Below, piece by piece: positions 7,958-16,831 of a stretch of DNA of 64,000 nt. The notes under the pieces are model-generated. The model did no database searches, had not been told where the DNA came from, and saw only the letters and a program-made list of their open reading frames with translations. Numbering within the stretch: the first letter of the stretch is position 1; every line of letters begins with the position of its first letter. This DNA is from Halarchaeum grantii (lineage in GTDB: Archaea; Halobacteriota; Halobacteria; Halobacteriales; Halobacteriaceae), in the NCBI RefSeq assembly GCF_014647455.2, contig NZ_BMPF01000001.1, positions 62,001 through 126,000 of the forward strand. The letters are read 5' to 3'. A program made the translations under genes and the position numbers.

Positions 7958-9453
7958 GACTGCATCCGCTCTCCGTCGTCTACCGCGTCGGGACGCGCGT
8001 CGCCGGCCTCGCGTGGGGGTTCGTCGTCGCGGCGTTCGCGGGGACGGCGGTCGTGCCGTTCCTTGATACGGCCGAAGTCGCCGCGCTCGGCGCGCTCGGC
8101 GTGCTCGCGCTCGCCGGCTACGAGGTGGCGCGCTATCGCCGCTTCACGTACGCGCTCACGGAGTCGACGCTCGACGTCGCCTCCGGGGTGCTCGCGCGCC
8201 GCGAGCGCGAGATACCACTGCGGCGCGTGCAGAACGTCGACGTCTCGCGAAACGTCGCCCAGCGCGTGCTCGGCATCGCCACCGTCCACGTGGAGACGGC
8301 CGGTGGCGGGTCGACCGAGGCCGTCCTCGACTGCTTGAGCGTCGCGGAGGCCGAGCGCCTGCAGACGGAGATCCGGCGGCTGAAACGCCGCCTCGACGAC
8401 GAGTCGGCGTCGGCCGAAGGAGCAGACGGGGAGGCGGCGACCGGTGAGACGCGCGCGGACGTCGAGGACGAGGAGACGGAGGTGTTCGCACTCGACACGC
8501 GCCACCTCCTGCTGGCGAGCGCGCTCTCCTTCGACGCGCGCCTCGTCTCCGTGGTGTTCGTCGCCCAGCCGTTCGTCTGGCCGGCGCTCGCGCCCGTGGT
8601 CGGCGACCTGGGCGGGATGGCGCTCCTCGCCGTCGGCGCTCTCGGCGTCATGGGGCTCGCGCTCGCGCTCTGGGTGGCGAGCGCGGCGCGGACGTTCGCG
8701 CGCTTCTACGGCTTCCGGCTGACGCGCGCGGGCGACGACCTCCGCTACGAGCGCGGCCTCGGACAGCGCTACACGGGCACCATCCCCATCGAGAAACTCC
8801 AGACGCTCGTGGTGCGCGAGACGGTGCTCCAGCGCCGCTTCGGTTACGCGTCGCTGTCGGTGGAGACGGCGGGCTACGCGCCCGGGTCGGGTCCGTCCGG
8901 CGGTTCGGAGGCCGCAGTCCCGCTCGCGACGCGCTCGGAGGTGCTCGCGCTCGCGCGGGACCTCGAAGCGTTCGACGTTCCGGAGTTCGAGGGCGTGCCG
9001 ACGCGGGCGCGGCGGCGCTACGCGGGCCGCTACGCCATCGGCGTCGGTGCTATCGTCGCGCTCGCGGCGCTCGTGAACGCGCTCGTGGTCTCCTACCCGT
9101 TCTGGTGGGCGCCCGTCGCACTGTTCGCCCTCGTGCCGGCGGCCGCCCACTACCGGTGGGTACACCTCGGCGCCGCGGTGGACGACGCGCACGCGTTCAC
9201 GCGCTCGGGCTTCTGGACGCGCCGGACGCACGTCGTCCCGCACGACCGCGTGCAGACGCTCGTCGAGCGCGCGACGCTCTTCCAGCGCCGCTGGGGGCTG
9301 GCGTCCGTCGTCGTGGACACCGCCGGGAGCGGCGGGCTCGGAAGCGGCGACGCGGTGGCAATCGACGTCTCGACCGACCGCGCGGCCGCCCTCGTGGAGA
9401 GGGTGAGCGAGCGCGTGCGCGCGTCGCTGGCCGCGCGCCGCGAGCGCGAGTGA
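7954..9453 (+). CDS. PH domain membrane protein with three bPH2 repeats (YdbT-like)
   Basis: 499 residues. Three bPH2 units alternate with pairs of membrane helices. Each has the signature R-x-x-x-v-D-V/T: PLRRVQNVDVSRNVAQRVLG, IPIEKLQTLVVRETVLQRRFG, and VPHDRVQTLVERATLFQRRWG, each followed by a strand ending in ETAG/DTAG. The start ATG overlaps the stop of the upstream partner. A charged linker at about residues 150-175 is rich in Glu/Asp. Same architecture as the bacterial YdbS-YdbT pair; molecular function unknown. Confidence 0.85.
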   Translation: MRLHPLSVVYRVGTRVAGLAWGFVVAAFAGTAVVPFLDTAEVAALGALGVLALAGYEVARYRRFTYALTESTLDVASGVLARREREIPLRRVQNVDVSRNVAQRVLGIATVHVETAGGGSTEAVLDCLSVAEAERLQTEIRRLKRRLDDESASAEGADGEAATGETRADVEDEETEVFALDTRHLLLASALSFDARLVSVVFVAQPFVWPALAPVVGDLGGMALLAVGALGVMGLALALWVASAARTFARFYGFRLTRAGDDLRYERGLGQRYTGTIPIEKLQTLVVRETVLQRRFGYASLSVETAGYAPGSGPSGGSEAAVPLATRSEVLALARDLEAFDVPEFEGVPTRARRRYAGRYAIGVGAIVALAALVNALVVSYPFWWAPVALFALVPAAAHYRWVHLGAAVDDAHAFTRSGFWTRRTHVVPHDRVQTLVERATLFQRRWGLASVVVDTAGSGGLGSGDAVAIDVSTDRAAALVERVSERVRASLAARRERE

Positions 9454-9526
9454 GGGGCGGGGGCGGCGAGCGGGGGTCGGTGCCGACCGGACGGATTTTT
9501 GTCCCTCCGCCGCCACGCCTGAGGTA

Positions 9527-11401
9527 ATGACTACGGGCGAGTTCGACTACGAGGAACTGGGGCTGGTCGCCGGCCTCGAGATTCACCAGCAGCTGGATAC
9601 GGCGACTAAGCTCTTCTGTGCGTGCCCGACGACGCGACGCGAACCCGAGGAGCACGACCGGACGTTCACGCGCTACCTCCACCCGACGAAGAGCGAGCTC
9701 GGCGAGATCGACGAGGCGGCCCTCGAGGAGTCGCAGGTCGAGCGCGAGTTCGAGTACCTCGCCTTCGACTCGACGTGCCTCGTCGAGGAGGACGACGAGC
9801 CGCCACACCGGCTGGACGAGGAGGCGCTCGACGTCGCCCTCGAGGTCGCGAACCTGATGGACATGACGGCGCTCGACCAGGCTCACGTCATGCGGAAGGT
9901 CGTCATCGACGGCTCGAACACCTCGGGCTTCCAGCGCTCGTCGCTCGTCGCGCAGGACGGCGAGATCGAGACGAGCGAGGGCTCGGTGGGTATCGAGGAC
10001 ATCATGCTGGAGGAGGAGTCGGCGGCGCGCGTCGAGGAGGACGATTCGGGCGCGACGTTCGCGCTCGACCGGCTGGGCATCCCGCTCGTCGAGATCGGCA
10101 CGGACCCGGACATCCGGAGCCCGGAGCAGGCCCGCGAGGCCGCCGAGCGCATCGGCATGCTGCTGCGCTCGACGGGGAAGGTCAAACGCGGCCTCGGCAC
10201 GATCCGACAGGACGTGAACGTCTCCATCGCGGAGGGCGCGCGCGTCGAGATGAAGGGCGTCCAGAGCCTCGACGACATCGACGACCTGGTGCGCTTCGAG
10301 GTCCAGCGACAGGTTCGCCTCCTCGAGGTCGCGGACGAGCTCGCCGAGCGCGACGCCTCCGTCGGCGAGGTGCAGGACGTGACGGACGTCTTCGCGGAGA
10401 CGGAGTCCGCGGTGGTTCGCGGCGCGCTCGAATCGGATGGGTTGGTCTTCGCGGTCCCGCTCTACGGCTTCGACGGTCTCGTGGGGCGGGAGCTCCAGCC
10501 GGACCGCCGGCTGGGGACGGAGCTCTCCGACCACGCGAAGCGCCACGGTGCAGGCGGTATCTTCCACACGGACGAACTGCCGGCGTACGGCGTCACCGAG
10601 GACGAGGTCACCGCGCTCCGCGAGGCGGTCGGCGCGGGCGAGGACGACGCCGTCGCGATGGTGGCGGCGGAGGCGGACGTCGCGCGGGGCGCGACGGAGG
10701 CGGCGGCGGACCGCGCACGGACGGCGCTCGAGGGCGTCCCGGAGGAGACGCGGGGCGCGAACGAGGACGGGACGACGGAGTACCTCCGCCCGCTCCCGGG
10801 CGCGGCGCGGATGTACCCGGAGACGGACGTGCCGCCGGTCGAGCCCGACCCCTCGGAGGTCGAGACGCCGGAGCTCCTCACGGAGAAGGTCGAGCGCTAC
10901 GTCGCGGACTTCGACCTGAACGAGGACGTCGCCGAGCAGGTCGCCTACGGCCGTCGGTGGCGGCTCTTCGAGGACGCCGTCTCAAGAGGGGTGGACCCGA
11001 ACCTCGCGGCGCGCACCGTCGAGTCGACGGTGACGAGTCTGCGCCGCGACGGCATACCCGTAGAAAACCTCGCCGACGAGCACTTCCACGGCGTCTTCGA
11101 CCTCGTCGCGGCGGACGAGATCACGCAGGAGGGCGTCCCCGAGCTGCTCGAAGCGCTCGCCGAGGAGCCCGACCGGACGGCGGCGGAGGCCGCAGAGGAC
11201 GCGGGTCTCGGCTCGGCGGACGAGGACGTCGTGCGCGAGGCCGTCGTCGAGGTCGTCGAGCGCAACGCCGAGCAGGTCGAGGAGGAGGGCATGGGCGCCT
11301 TCTCCGGGCTGATGGGTGAGGCGATGGGCGCGCTCCGTGGGAAGGCGGAGGGCGACCTCGTCAGTCAGGTGCTCCGCGAGGAGATCCAGAAGCGCGCGTA
11401 G
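9527..11401 (+). CDS. gatE: Glu-tRNA(Gln) amidotransferase subunit E
   Basis: 624-residue archaeal subunit of GatDE, which converts misacylated Glu-tRNA(Gln) to Gln-tRNA(Gln). N-terminal GatB-like kinase core begins GLVAGLEIHQQLDTATKLFC. Conserved blocks HVMRKVVIDGSNTSGFQRSS, GIPLVEIGTDPDI and GLGTIRQDVNVSI follow; the C-terminal YqeY-like tail ends GDLVSQVLREEIQKRA. The insert between about 290 and 430 is the AspRS-like domain that separates GatE from GatB. GatD is not in the window. A T-rich box near 9493-9500 precedes ATG. Confidence 0.97.
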   Translation: MTTGEFDYEELGLVAGLEIHQQLDTATKLFCACPTTRREPEEHDRTFTRYLHPTKSELGEIDEAALEESQVEREFEYLAFDSTCLVEEDDEPPHRLDEEALDVALEVANLMDMTALDQAHVMRKVVIDGSNTSGFQRSSLVAQDGEIETSEGSVGIEDIMLEEESAARVEEDDSGATFALDRLGIPLVEIGTDPDIRSPEQAREAAERIGMLLRSTGKVKRGLGTIRQDVNVSIAEGARVEMKGVQSLDDIDDLVRFEVQRQVRLLEVADELAERDASVGEVQDVTDVFAETESAVVRGALESDGLVFAVPLYGFDGLVGRELQPDRRLGTELSDHAKRHGAGGIFHTDELPAYGVTEDEVTALREAVGAGEDDAVAMVAAEADVARGATEAAADRARTALEGVPEETRGANEDGTTEYLRPLPGAARMYPETDVPPVEPDPSEVETPELLTEKVERYVADFDLNEDVAEQVAYGRRWRLFEDAVSRGVDPNLAARTVESTVTSLRRDGIPVENLADEHFHGVFDLVAADEITQEGVPELLEALAEEPDRTAAEAAEDAGLGSADEDVVREAVVEVVERNAEQVEEEGMGAFSGLMGEAMGALRGKAEGDLVSQVLREEIQKRA

Positions 11402-11425
11402 CCCGCACGCCGACCGCCACCGTTT

Positions 11426-11439
11426 TTAGGCCGCCCTAA
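11426..11439. promoter_or_regulatory. DtxR/Idr-type palindrome, upstream copy
   Basis: TTAGG-CCGC-CCTAA, a 14-bp near-perfect palindrome, 25 bases after the gatE stop and 97 bases before the iron-operon start codon used here. Same half-sites and spacing as the second copy at 11509-11522. Half-sites fit the DtxR-family consensus; regulator identity is inferred. Confidence 0.6.
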
Positions 11440-11506
11440 CTACCCGATAGCGACGCGTGGCCTTCCCCGTGATCGGATTCGACCGCCGCCACCGAAACCA
11501 CAATTG

Positions 11507-11524
11507 TTTTAGGCCGGCCTAAAA
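11507..11524. promoter_or_regulatory. Perfect 18-bp DtxR/Idr-type operator at the iron operon
   Basis: TTTTAGGCCGGCCTAAAA is a perfect palindrome ending 11 bases before the ATG at 11536, where bound repressor would cover the transcription start region. Its TTAGG-N4-CCTAA core lies exactly 83 bp from the core of the upstream copy. It fits metal-dependent repression of the downstream iron transporter. Confidence 0.72.
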
Positions 11525-11535
11525 GATTGGCCTGT

Positions 11536-12807
11536 ATGGTTGCACACACACCGAGGCTCCGCACGCTCACCGCACTCGTACTCGCCGTCCTGTTGGCGGT
11601 TCCGACCGGCGCTGCGGCGGTCGCTCCCGCCGACGTGAACGCGGCGGGGACATCCGCAACGCAGTTCGACACCGGCCACGAGGCGGAGGCCAGCGCCGAC
11701 GGCGACGTCGCCTTCGTCCGCACCATCGAGGAGATGAAGGGCCACCTCACCGTCTCCGTCCAGTACGCGAAGGCCGGGGACACCGAGATGGCCGCCCACC
11801 ACGCCGGCCATCCCCACGAGGAGTACTGGAGCGCCGTCAACGCGACGCTGAGCGAGGCGAACGCGAGCCTCGCCGCCGACCTCGAGGCCGCGCTCCTCGC
11901 CGCGCCCGACCACGCCCGCAACGACTCCGCGAGCGAGTACGCCACCTACGTCAACGAGACGCTCTTCGAGAAGTTCGACGCCGCCGAACGCGCCGTCGCC
12001 GGCGAGCAGATGGAGAACGCGACGTTCTCGGCGGCGGTCTCGCGTGACCTCCTCCAGCGCGCCGTTCAGGAGTACGGCGAGGGCGTCGCCGCGAACGGCA
12101 CCGTCGTCGAGCAGATGGAGTACGACGACGCTCGCGGCTTCGCGCTCCGCGCCGAGGCGCTCTACGAGAGCAACGTCCGCGCGACGCTCTCCGAGCACGC
12201 CCGCGAAGAACTCGACGAGCTCTTCGAGACCCTCCACGGGGATATCGACGGCGCGGCGGCGCCGAGCGACGTCGAGCAGATCACCGCCAGCATCGCCGCC
12301 GAGTACGCGGAGTACACCGGCGTCGAGTCCCAGACCGGCGGAGCGCAGGTCGAGCAGACCGTCGACGAGATCAACGAGCACCTCGAAGAGGCCGTCACCG
12401 CCTACGAGAACGGGAACGACGCGGAAGCCAAGCAGATAATCCGTCAGACCTACCTCTCCTACTTCGAGAGCCTCGAGGGCGACCTCATCGAGAAGCGCCC
12501 CGAACTCGTCGAGGAACTCGAAGCCGACTTCAACGAGGACCTCCCCGGTCTCATCGACCGGAACGCCTCCGTGAGCGAGGTCCGTGCGGAAGTCGAGTCC
12601 ATGGAGAAGAAGCTCGGCACCGTCGAGACGGCGCTGTCGAGCGAGACCGAGACGACGATCAGTCTCGGCGACGAAACCGAGACGACCACGACGCAGTCCG
12701 CCACGTCCGAGACGACCACGACCGGCTCCTCGCCCGGCCTCGGCGTCGGGGCGGCACTCCTCGCGCTCGCCACCGCGCTCGTCGCGCTGCGTCGGCGCGC
12801 GAACTGA
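11536..12807 (+). CDS. Surface protein with PGF-CTERM-like tail, first gene of iron operon
   Basis: 423 residues. Signal peptide at about 1-30 (TLTALVLAVLLAVPTGAAAV). The body is helical and acidic with many NxT/NxS sequons, and a Thr/Glu-rich linker (ETETTISLGDETETTTT) leads to a C-terminal SSPGLGVGAALLALATALVA plus RRR. This is the PGF-CTERM architecture processed by archaeosortase, here with Pro-Gly-Leu instead of Pro-Gly-Phe. An in-frame start 9 bases earlier is less likely. It sits 15 bases before an iron-type binding-protein gene and behind two metal-regulator palindromes, so a role in metal capture at the cell surface is inferred. Domain family not recognised with certainty. Confidence 0.75.
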   Translation: MVAHTPRLRTLTALVLAVLLAVPTGAAAVAPADVNAAGTSATQFDTGHEAEASADGDVAFVRTIEEMKGHLTVSVQYAKAGDTEMAAHHAGHPHEEYWSAVNATLSEANASLAADLEAALLAAPDHARNDSASEYATYVNETLFEKFDAAERAVAGEQMENATFSAAVSRDLLQRAVQEYGEGVAANGTVVEQMEYDDARGFALRAEALYESNVRATLSEHAREELDELFETLHGDIDGAAAPSDVEQITASIAAEYAEYTGVESQTGGAQVEQTVDEINEHLEEAVTAYENGNDAEAKQIIRQTYLSYFESLEGDLIEKRPELVEELEADFNEDLPGLIDRNASVSEVRAEVESMEKKLGTVETALSSETETTISLGDETETTTTQSATSETTTTGSSPGLGVGAALLALATALVALRRRAN

Positions 12808-12822
12808 CGACACCCACAACCC

Positions 12823-13983
12823 ATGACACAGGACCGAACACGACGATTCACGAACCGCCGCGCGTTCCTCGCGGGCGCCGTGGGTACCGCGAGCGCGCTC
12901 GCGGGCTGTAGCGCCCTCACCGGCTCGTCCGGCGAGTCGACGACGACCAGCCCGGCCGTCACGACGGCCGACGGCACGGTGAACGCGTCGGCGGGCGGCG
13001 CGCCGTCCATCGACGACCTGCCCGACCTCGAGGGCGACCTCACCGTCTACCTCGGACGCGGGGAAGGCGGCGCGTACGGCGACCTCGTCTCGTACCTCGA
13101 GGACACCCGCTACGACGACTTCTCCGTCACGCTCAAGCGCGGACCGTCATCGGGGCTGGCGAACACCATCCTCACCGAGGCGGACAACGGCGGATCGCCA
13201 GCGGACGTGTTCTGGTCCATCGACGCCGCCTCGCTCGCTCTCGTCGCCAAGAACGGTCTCGCGGCGTCGCTCCCGAGCGACCTCACGGGCGTCGTCCCCG
13301 CGAAGTTCCGCGACTCGAAGCGCCGCTGGGTCGGCCTCACCGGCCGCGCGCGCGCCATCCCCTACAACACGGAGGCACTGAGCGCCGACGACATCCCCGC
13401 GAGCGTCTTCGACATCCCCGACCGGGAGCGCTTCCGGGACGCGCTCGGCTGGGCGCCCTCCTACGGGTCGTTTCAGGCGTTCGTCACCGCGATGCGCCAC
13501 CTCGAAGGCGAGGAGCGCACCCGCGAGTGGCTGACCGGAATTCAGAACACCGGCGTCCAGTCGTATCCGGGCGAGTTCGGCGTCACCTACGACGTCGCGC
13601 AGGGCACCGTCGACGCGGGGCTCGCCAACCACTACTACGCGCTCCGCCTGAAGCAGTCGAAACCCGACGCGCCAGTCGACCTCGCGTTCACCCGTGGTGG
13701 ACCGGGCGCGCTCATCAACGTCGCGGGCGCGCTCGTCCTCGACTCGACCGAGCGCTTCGACCTCGCGACGAACTTCGTCCGCCACTTCCTCACCCGGGAG
13801 ATACAGACCTACCTCGTCGAGCACGTCTACTCCTACCCGCTCGCGCCCGGCGTCGCGCCGCCGGACGGCGGCGACATCGAACTGCCGTCGCTCGCGGACC
13901 TCGACCCACCGGACATCGACCTCGCGACGCTCGGGAACGTCCAGGAAACCATCGCGCTCTTGCGCGACACCGGCGTCCTCTGA
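12823..13983 (+). CDS. Iron(III)-type ABC transporter substrate-binding lipoprotein
   Basis: 386 residues. A Tat lipoprotein signal is visible: NRRAFLAGAVGTASALAGC, with the lipobox Cys at about residue 27, then a Ser/Thr-rich tether. The mature part follows the FbpA/AfuA pattern: LTVYLGRGEGG, ADVFWSIDAASLALVAKNGL, RARAIPYNTEALS, GVTYDVAQGTVDAGLANHYYALR and AGALVLDST. Paired Tyr residues in NHYYALR match the tyrosine ligand site of this class. The permease gene follows 4 bases after its stop. Ferric substrate is inferred from family and from the upstream operators. Confidence 0.87.
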   Translation: MTQDRTRRFTNRRAFLAGAVGTASALAGCSALTGSSGESTTTSPAVTTADGTVNASAGGAPSIDDLPDLEGDLTVYLGRGEGGAYGDLVSYLEDTRYDDFSVTLKRGPSSGLANTILTEADNGGSPADVFWSIDAASLALVAKNGLAASLPSDLTGVVPAKFRDSKRRWVGLTGRARAIPYNTEALSADDIPASVFDIPDRERFRDALGWAPSYGSFQAFVTAMRHLEGEERTREWLTGIQNTGVQSYPGEFGVTYDVAQGTVDAGLANHYYALRLKQSKPDAPVDLAFTRGGPGALINVAGALVLDSTERFDLATNFVRHFLTREIQTYLVEHVYSYPLAPGVAPPDGGDIELPSLADLDPPDIDLATLGNVQETIALLRDTGVL

Positions 13984-13987
13984 GACG

Positions 13988-15628
13988 ATGGCGGACGGCG
14001 AGCGCGACGACGGCATCATCCACTCGCTCTCCGGCCTCCGCGAGTCGCTCGGCCGCGAGGACGGCGCGGACGCCCCGCCGCTCGCGCTGCTCGCGTGTGC
14101 GGCCGCCGTCGCGCTCGCCGTGCTCGCGCCCATCGCGTGGCTGGTCGTCCGCGCGCTCGAAGTCCCGCAGGCGCGCGCGCTCGACCTGCTCGCGAGCGGA
14201 TCGACGCTCACCGTCCTCGCGAACAGCGTCGGCCTCGTCGCGGCCGTCACCGTCGCCTCGACGCTGCTCGGCGTCCCGCTCGCCGTCGCCACCGTCCGCA
14301 CCGACCTGCCGTTCCCGCGCTTCTGGACGGTGGCGTTGGCGCTCCCGCTCGTGGTGCCGAGCTACCTCGGCGCGTTCGCGTACGTCGCGGCGTTCGGGCC
14401 GAACGGGACGCTCGCAGACCTGCTCGCGCCGCTCGGCGTGACCTCGCTCCCCACCATCTACGGCTTCGCGGGCGCGGCGTTCGTCCTCATGCTCTACGTC
14501 TACCCGTACGTCTTCCTCGGGACGCGCGCGGCGCTGCTCACGATGGACGCCTCGCTCGTGGAGGCGGCCCGCACGCTCGGGGACTCCTCGCTCGCGGCGT
14601 TCCGGCGCGTCACCCTCCCCCGGATCCTTCCGGGCGTCACGGCGGGGGCGCTCCTCGTCGCGCTCTACGCGCTCAGCGACTTCGGCACGCCAACCATCAT
14701 GCACGTCGACGTCTTCACGCGCGTCATCTACGTCGAGTACTCCTACTCGCGCGACACCGCCGCGCTCCTCTCCGTCCAGCTCCTCCTCGTCACCGCCGTC
14801 ATCCTCCTCCTCGAATCGCGCGTCTCCGACACGGGCGGCTCCGGCTACGCGAGCGGGCAGAGCCGTTCGGCGAGCCGCCTCCGCCTCGGGTGGCTGAAGG
14901 TCCCCGCCCTCCTCGCGTGCGCGGCCGTCGTCGCGCTCGCGCTCCTCGTCCCGCTCGGCGTCTTCGCGCAGTGGTTCTTCCGCGCGGACGTCGCGGCGTA
15001 CGGCAACAGCTTCTCGTGGGGGTACGCGTGGAACTCCGTCTACGCCGCCGCGCTCACGGCGGGCGTCGCCGTGCTCGCCGCCGTCCCGATGGGGTATCTG
15101 TCGGGGCGCTACGCGGACTCGCGACTCGCACGCCTCCTCGAGCGCGTCACCTACGCGGGCTACGCAGCCCCCGGCATCGTCATCGCGCTCGCGCTCGTCT
15201 ACGTCGGCGTGCGATACGTCCGCGGGCTCTACCAGACGCTCCCGCTGCTCGTCTTCGCGTACGTCGTGCGCTTCCTCTCACAGGCCATCGGGACGACGCG
15301 CTCGAGCGTCGTGCAGGTCGATCGGCGCCTCGTGGAGGCGGCCCGCACGCTCGGGGACTCCTCGCTCGCGGCGTTCCGGCGCGTCACCCTCCCGCTCATT
15401 CTCCCGGGCGTCTCCGCGGGCGCGGCGCTCGTCTTCCTCACGACGATGAAGGAGCTGCCCGCGACCCTGTTGCTCCAACCGGCGAACTTTCGCACGCTCG
15501 TCACCTACATCTGGACGGCCCGCGAGTCCGGATTCTACGGCCGCATCGCCGTCCCGGCGCTCGCGCTCCTCGCCGTCTCCGCGCTCTCGATGCTCGTCAT
15601 CCTCGCACGCGAACGCACCCAACAGTAA
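13988..15628 (+). CDS. Iron(III)-type ABC transporter permease, two fused halves
   Basis: 546 residues with about twelve membrane helices, a tandem fusion of two six-helix permease domains as in FbpB/AfuB. Each half carries an EAA loop, and both read EAARTLGDSSLAAFRRVTLP (about residues 193-212 and 451-470). At DNA level the two loops share a 65-bp perfect repeat, although the surrounding sequence of the halves has diverged. The start MADGERDD is 4 bases after the binding-protein stop; the ATPase gene begins 3 bases after this stop. The channel component of the importer. Confidence 0.92.
   Translation: MADGERDDGIIHSLSGLRESLGREDGADAPPLALLACAAAVALAVLAPIAWLVVRALEVPQARALDLLASGSTLTVLANSVGLVAAVTVASTLLGVPLAVATVRTDLPFPRFWTVALALPLVVPSYLGAFAYVAAFGPNGTLADLLAPLGVTSLPTIYGFAGAAFVLMLYVYPYVFLGTRAALLTMDASLVEAARTLGDSSLAAFRRVTLPRILPGVTAGALLVALYALSDFGTPTIMHVDVFTRVIYVEYSYSRDTAALLSVQLLLVTAVILLLESRVSDTGGSGYASGQSRSASRLRLGWLKVPALLACAAVVALALLVPLGVFAQWFFRADVAAYGNSFSWGYAWNSVYAAALTAGVAVLAAVPMGYLSGRYADSRLARLLERVTYAGYAAPGIVIALALVYVGVRYVRGLYQTLPLLVFAYVVRFLSQAIGTTRSSVVQVDRRLVEAARTLGDSSLAAFRRVTLPLILPGVSAGAALVFLTTMKELPATLLLQPANFRTLVTYIWTARESGFYGRIAVPALALLAVSALSMLVILARERTQQ
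14555..14619 (+). repeat. 65-bp perfect direct repeat, copy 1 (first EAA loop)
   Basis: Identical to 15329-15393, begins ctcgtggaggcggcccgcac and ends gcgcgtcaccctccc. Flanking bases differ immediately on both sides. Encodes the coupling helix region of the first permease half. Confidence 0.95.
15329..15393 (+). repeat. 65-bp perfect direct repeat, copy 2 (second EAA loop)
   Basis: Identical to 14555-14619, offset 774 bp (258 codons, so in frame). Encodes the second EAA loop of the permease. Confidence 0.95.
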
Positions 15629-15631
15629 GCC

Positions 15632-16798
15632 ATGACCGACACGCCACTCCAGCACGCCGACGCCCAGTCCACCGACGCCGCGTCAGCCGACGCGTCCGCA
15701 CGCCCGACGGACGGCGGCGACGCGTCCGACGACGCGCGCGTCGCGCTCGAAATCGACGGCGTTACCAAACGCTACGGGGAACAGACGGCCGTTTCGGGGC
15801 TCTCCCTCGACGTTTACGACGGCGAACTCCTCACCATCCTCGGCCCCTCGGGTTGCGGGAAGACGACGACGCTCCGCCTGCTCGCCGGCCTCGAACGCCC
15901 CACCGAGGGCACGGTGCGCATCGCGGACACCCGGGTCGCGGACGCGGACGCCTCGCGGCCGCCGAACGAGCGGAACGTCGGTCTCGTCTTCCAGGACTTC
16001 GCGCTCTTCCCGCATCTCAGCGTCGCGGAGAACGTCGCCTACGGCATCGCGGACGCGAGCGACGACGCGAAAACAGAACGGGTCGCCGACCTCCTCGAAC
16101 TCGTGGACCTCGCGGGCTTCGAGGAGCGCGATCCGAGCGAGCTCTCGGGCGGCCAGCAACAGCGCGTCGCGCTCGCTCGCGCGCTCGCGCCAGAGCCGGA
16201 GGTCCTCCTCCTCGACGAGCCTTTCTCCAGTCTGGACGTGCGCCTGCGCGTGGAGATGCGCGAGGACCTCAAGCGCATCCTCTCGGCGACGGGCGTGACT
16301 GCGGTGTCGGTGACGCACGACCAGGAGGAGGCGCTGAGCATCTCGGACCGCGTCGCCGTGATGCACGACGGCCACCTCGAACAGGTCGGCGCGCCCGAGG
16401 CCGTCTTCGAGAACCCGGAGTCGCGCTTCGTCGCGTCCTTCCTCGGGCAGGCGGGGTTCCTCTCCGGGCACATCGACGACGAGACGGTGGACACGCCCGT
16501 CGGGTCGGTGCCGCGCGCGCAACTCACCGGGCCGACCGACCGGTACGTCGGCGCGATGGTGGACGTGCTCGTCCGCCCGGACGACGTCTCGCTCGCGCCC
16601 GCGACGTCGGAGGCGGAGGCGGACGGCGTCGTCGTTCGCCGGCAGTACACGGGGCCGTCGTTCGTCTACCACGTCGAGTTGACGAACGGCGACCGGGTGC
16701 GCTGTCAGCAGAACCACACGGAGAGCCACGCCGTCGGGACGCCCGTGGTGCTCTCGATCGACGCGGAGCACGCGCTCGCGTGGTACCCGACGCGCTAG
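15632..16798 (+). CDS. Iron(III)-type ABC transporter ATPase
   Basis: 388 residues with an unusual Ala/Asp/Ser-rich N-terminal tail of about 36 residues before the ABC fold. Walker A GPSGCGKT at about 71-78, Q-loop in VFQDFALFPHLS, signature ELSGGQQQRVAL, Walker B VLLLDEPFSSLD, H-loop VTHDQEEA. The C-terminal domain (about 270-388) is of the TOBE type with RPDDVSLAP. Last gene of the operon that starts at 11536; only 3 bases separate it from the permease. Confidence 0.92.
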   Translation: MTDTPLQHADAQSTDAASADASARPTDGGDASDDARVALEIDGVTKRYGEQTAVSGLSLDVYDGELLTILGPSGCGKTTTLRLLAGLERPTEGTVRIADTRVADADASRPPNERNVGLVFQDFALFPHLSVAENVAYGIADASDDAKTERVADLLELVDLAGFEERDPSELSGGQQQRVALARALAPEPEVLLLDEPFSSLDVRLRVEMREDLKRILSATGVTAVSVTHDQEEALSISDRVAVMHDGHLEQVGAPEAVFENPESRFVASFLGQAGFLSGHIDDETVDTPVGSVPRAQLTGPTDRYVGAMVDVLVRPDDVSLAPATSEAEADGVVVRRQYTGPSFVYHVELTNGDRVRCQQNHTESHAVGTPVVLSIDAEHALAWYPTR

Positions 16799-16831
16799 GG
16801 CGCGTTCGAATCTGCGAGTCCTTCTTGGAGA

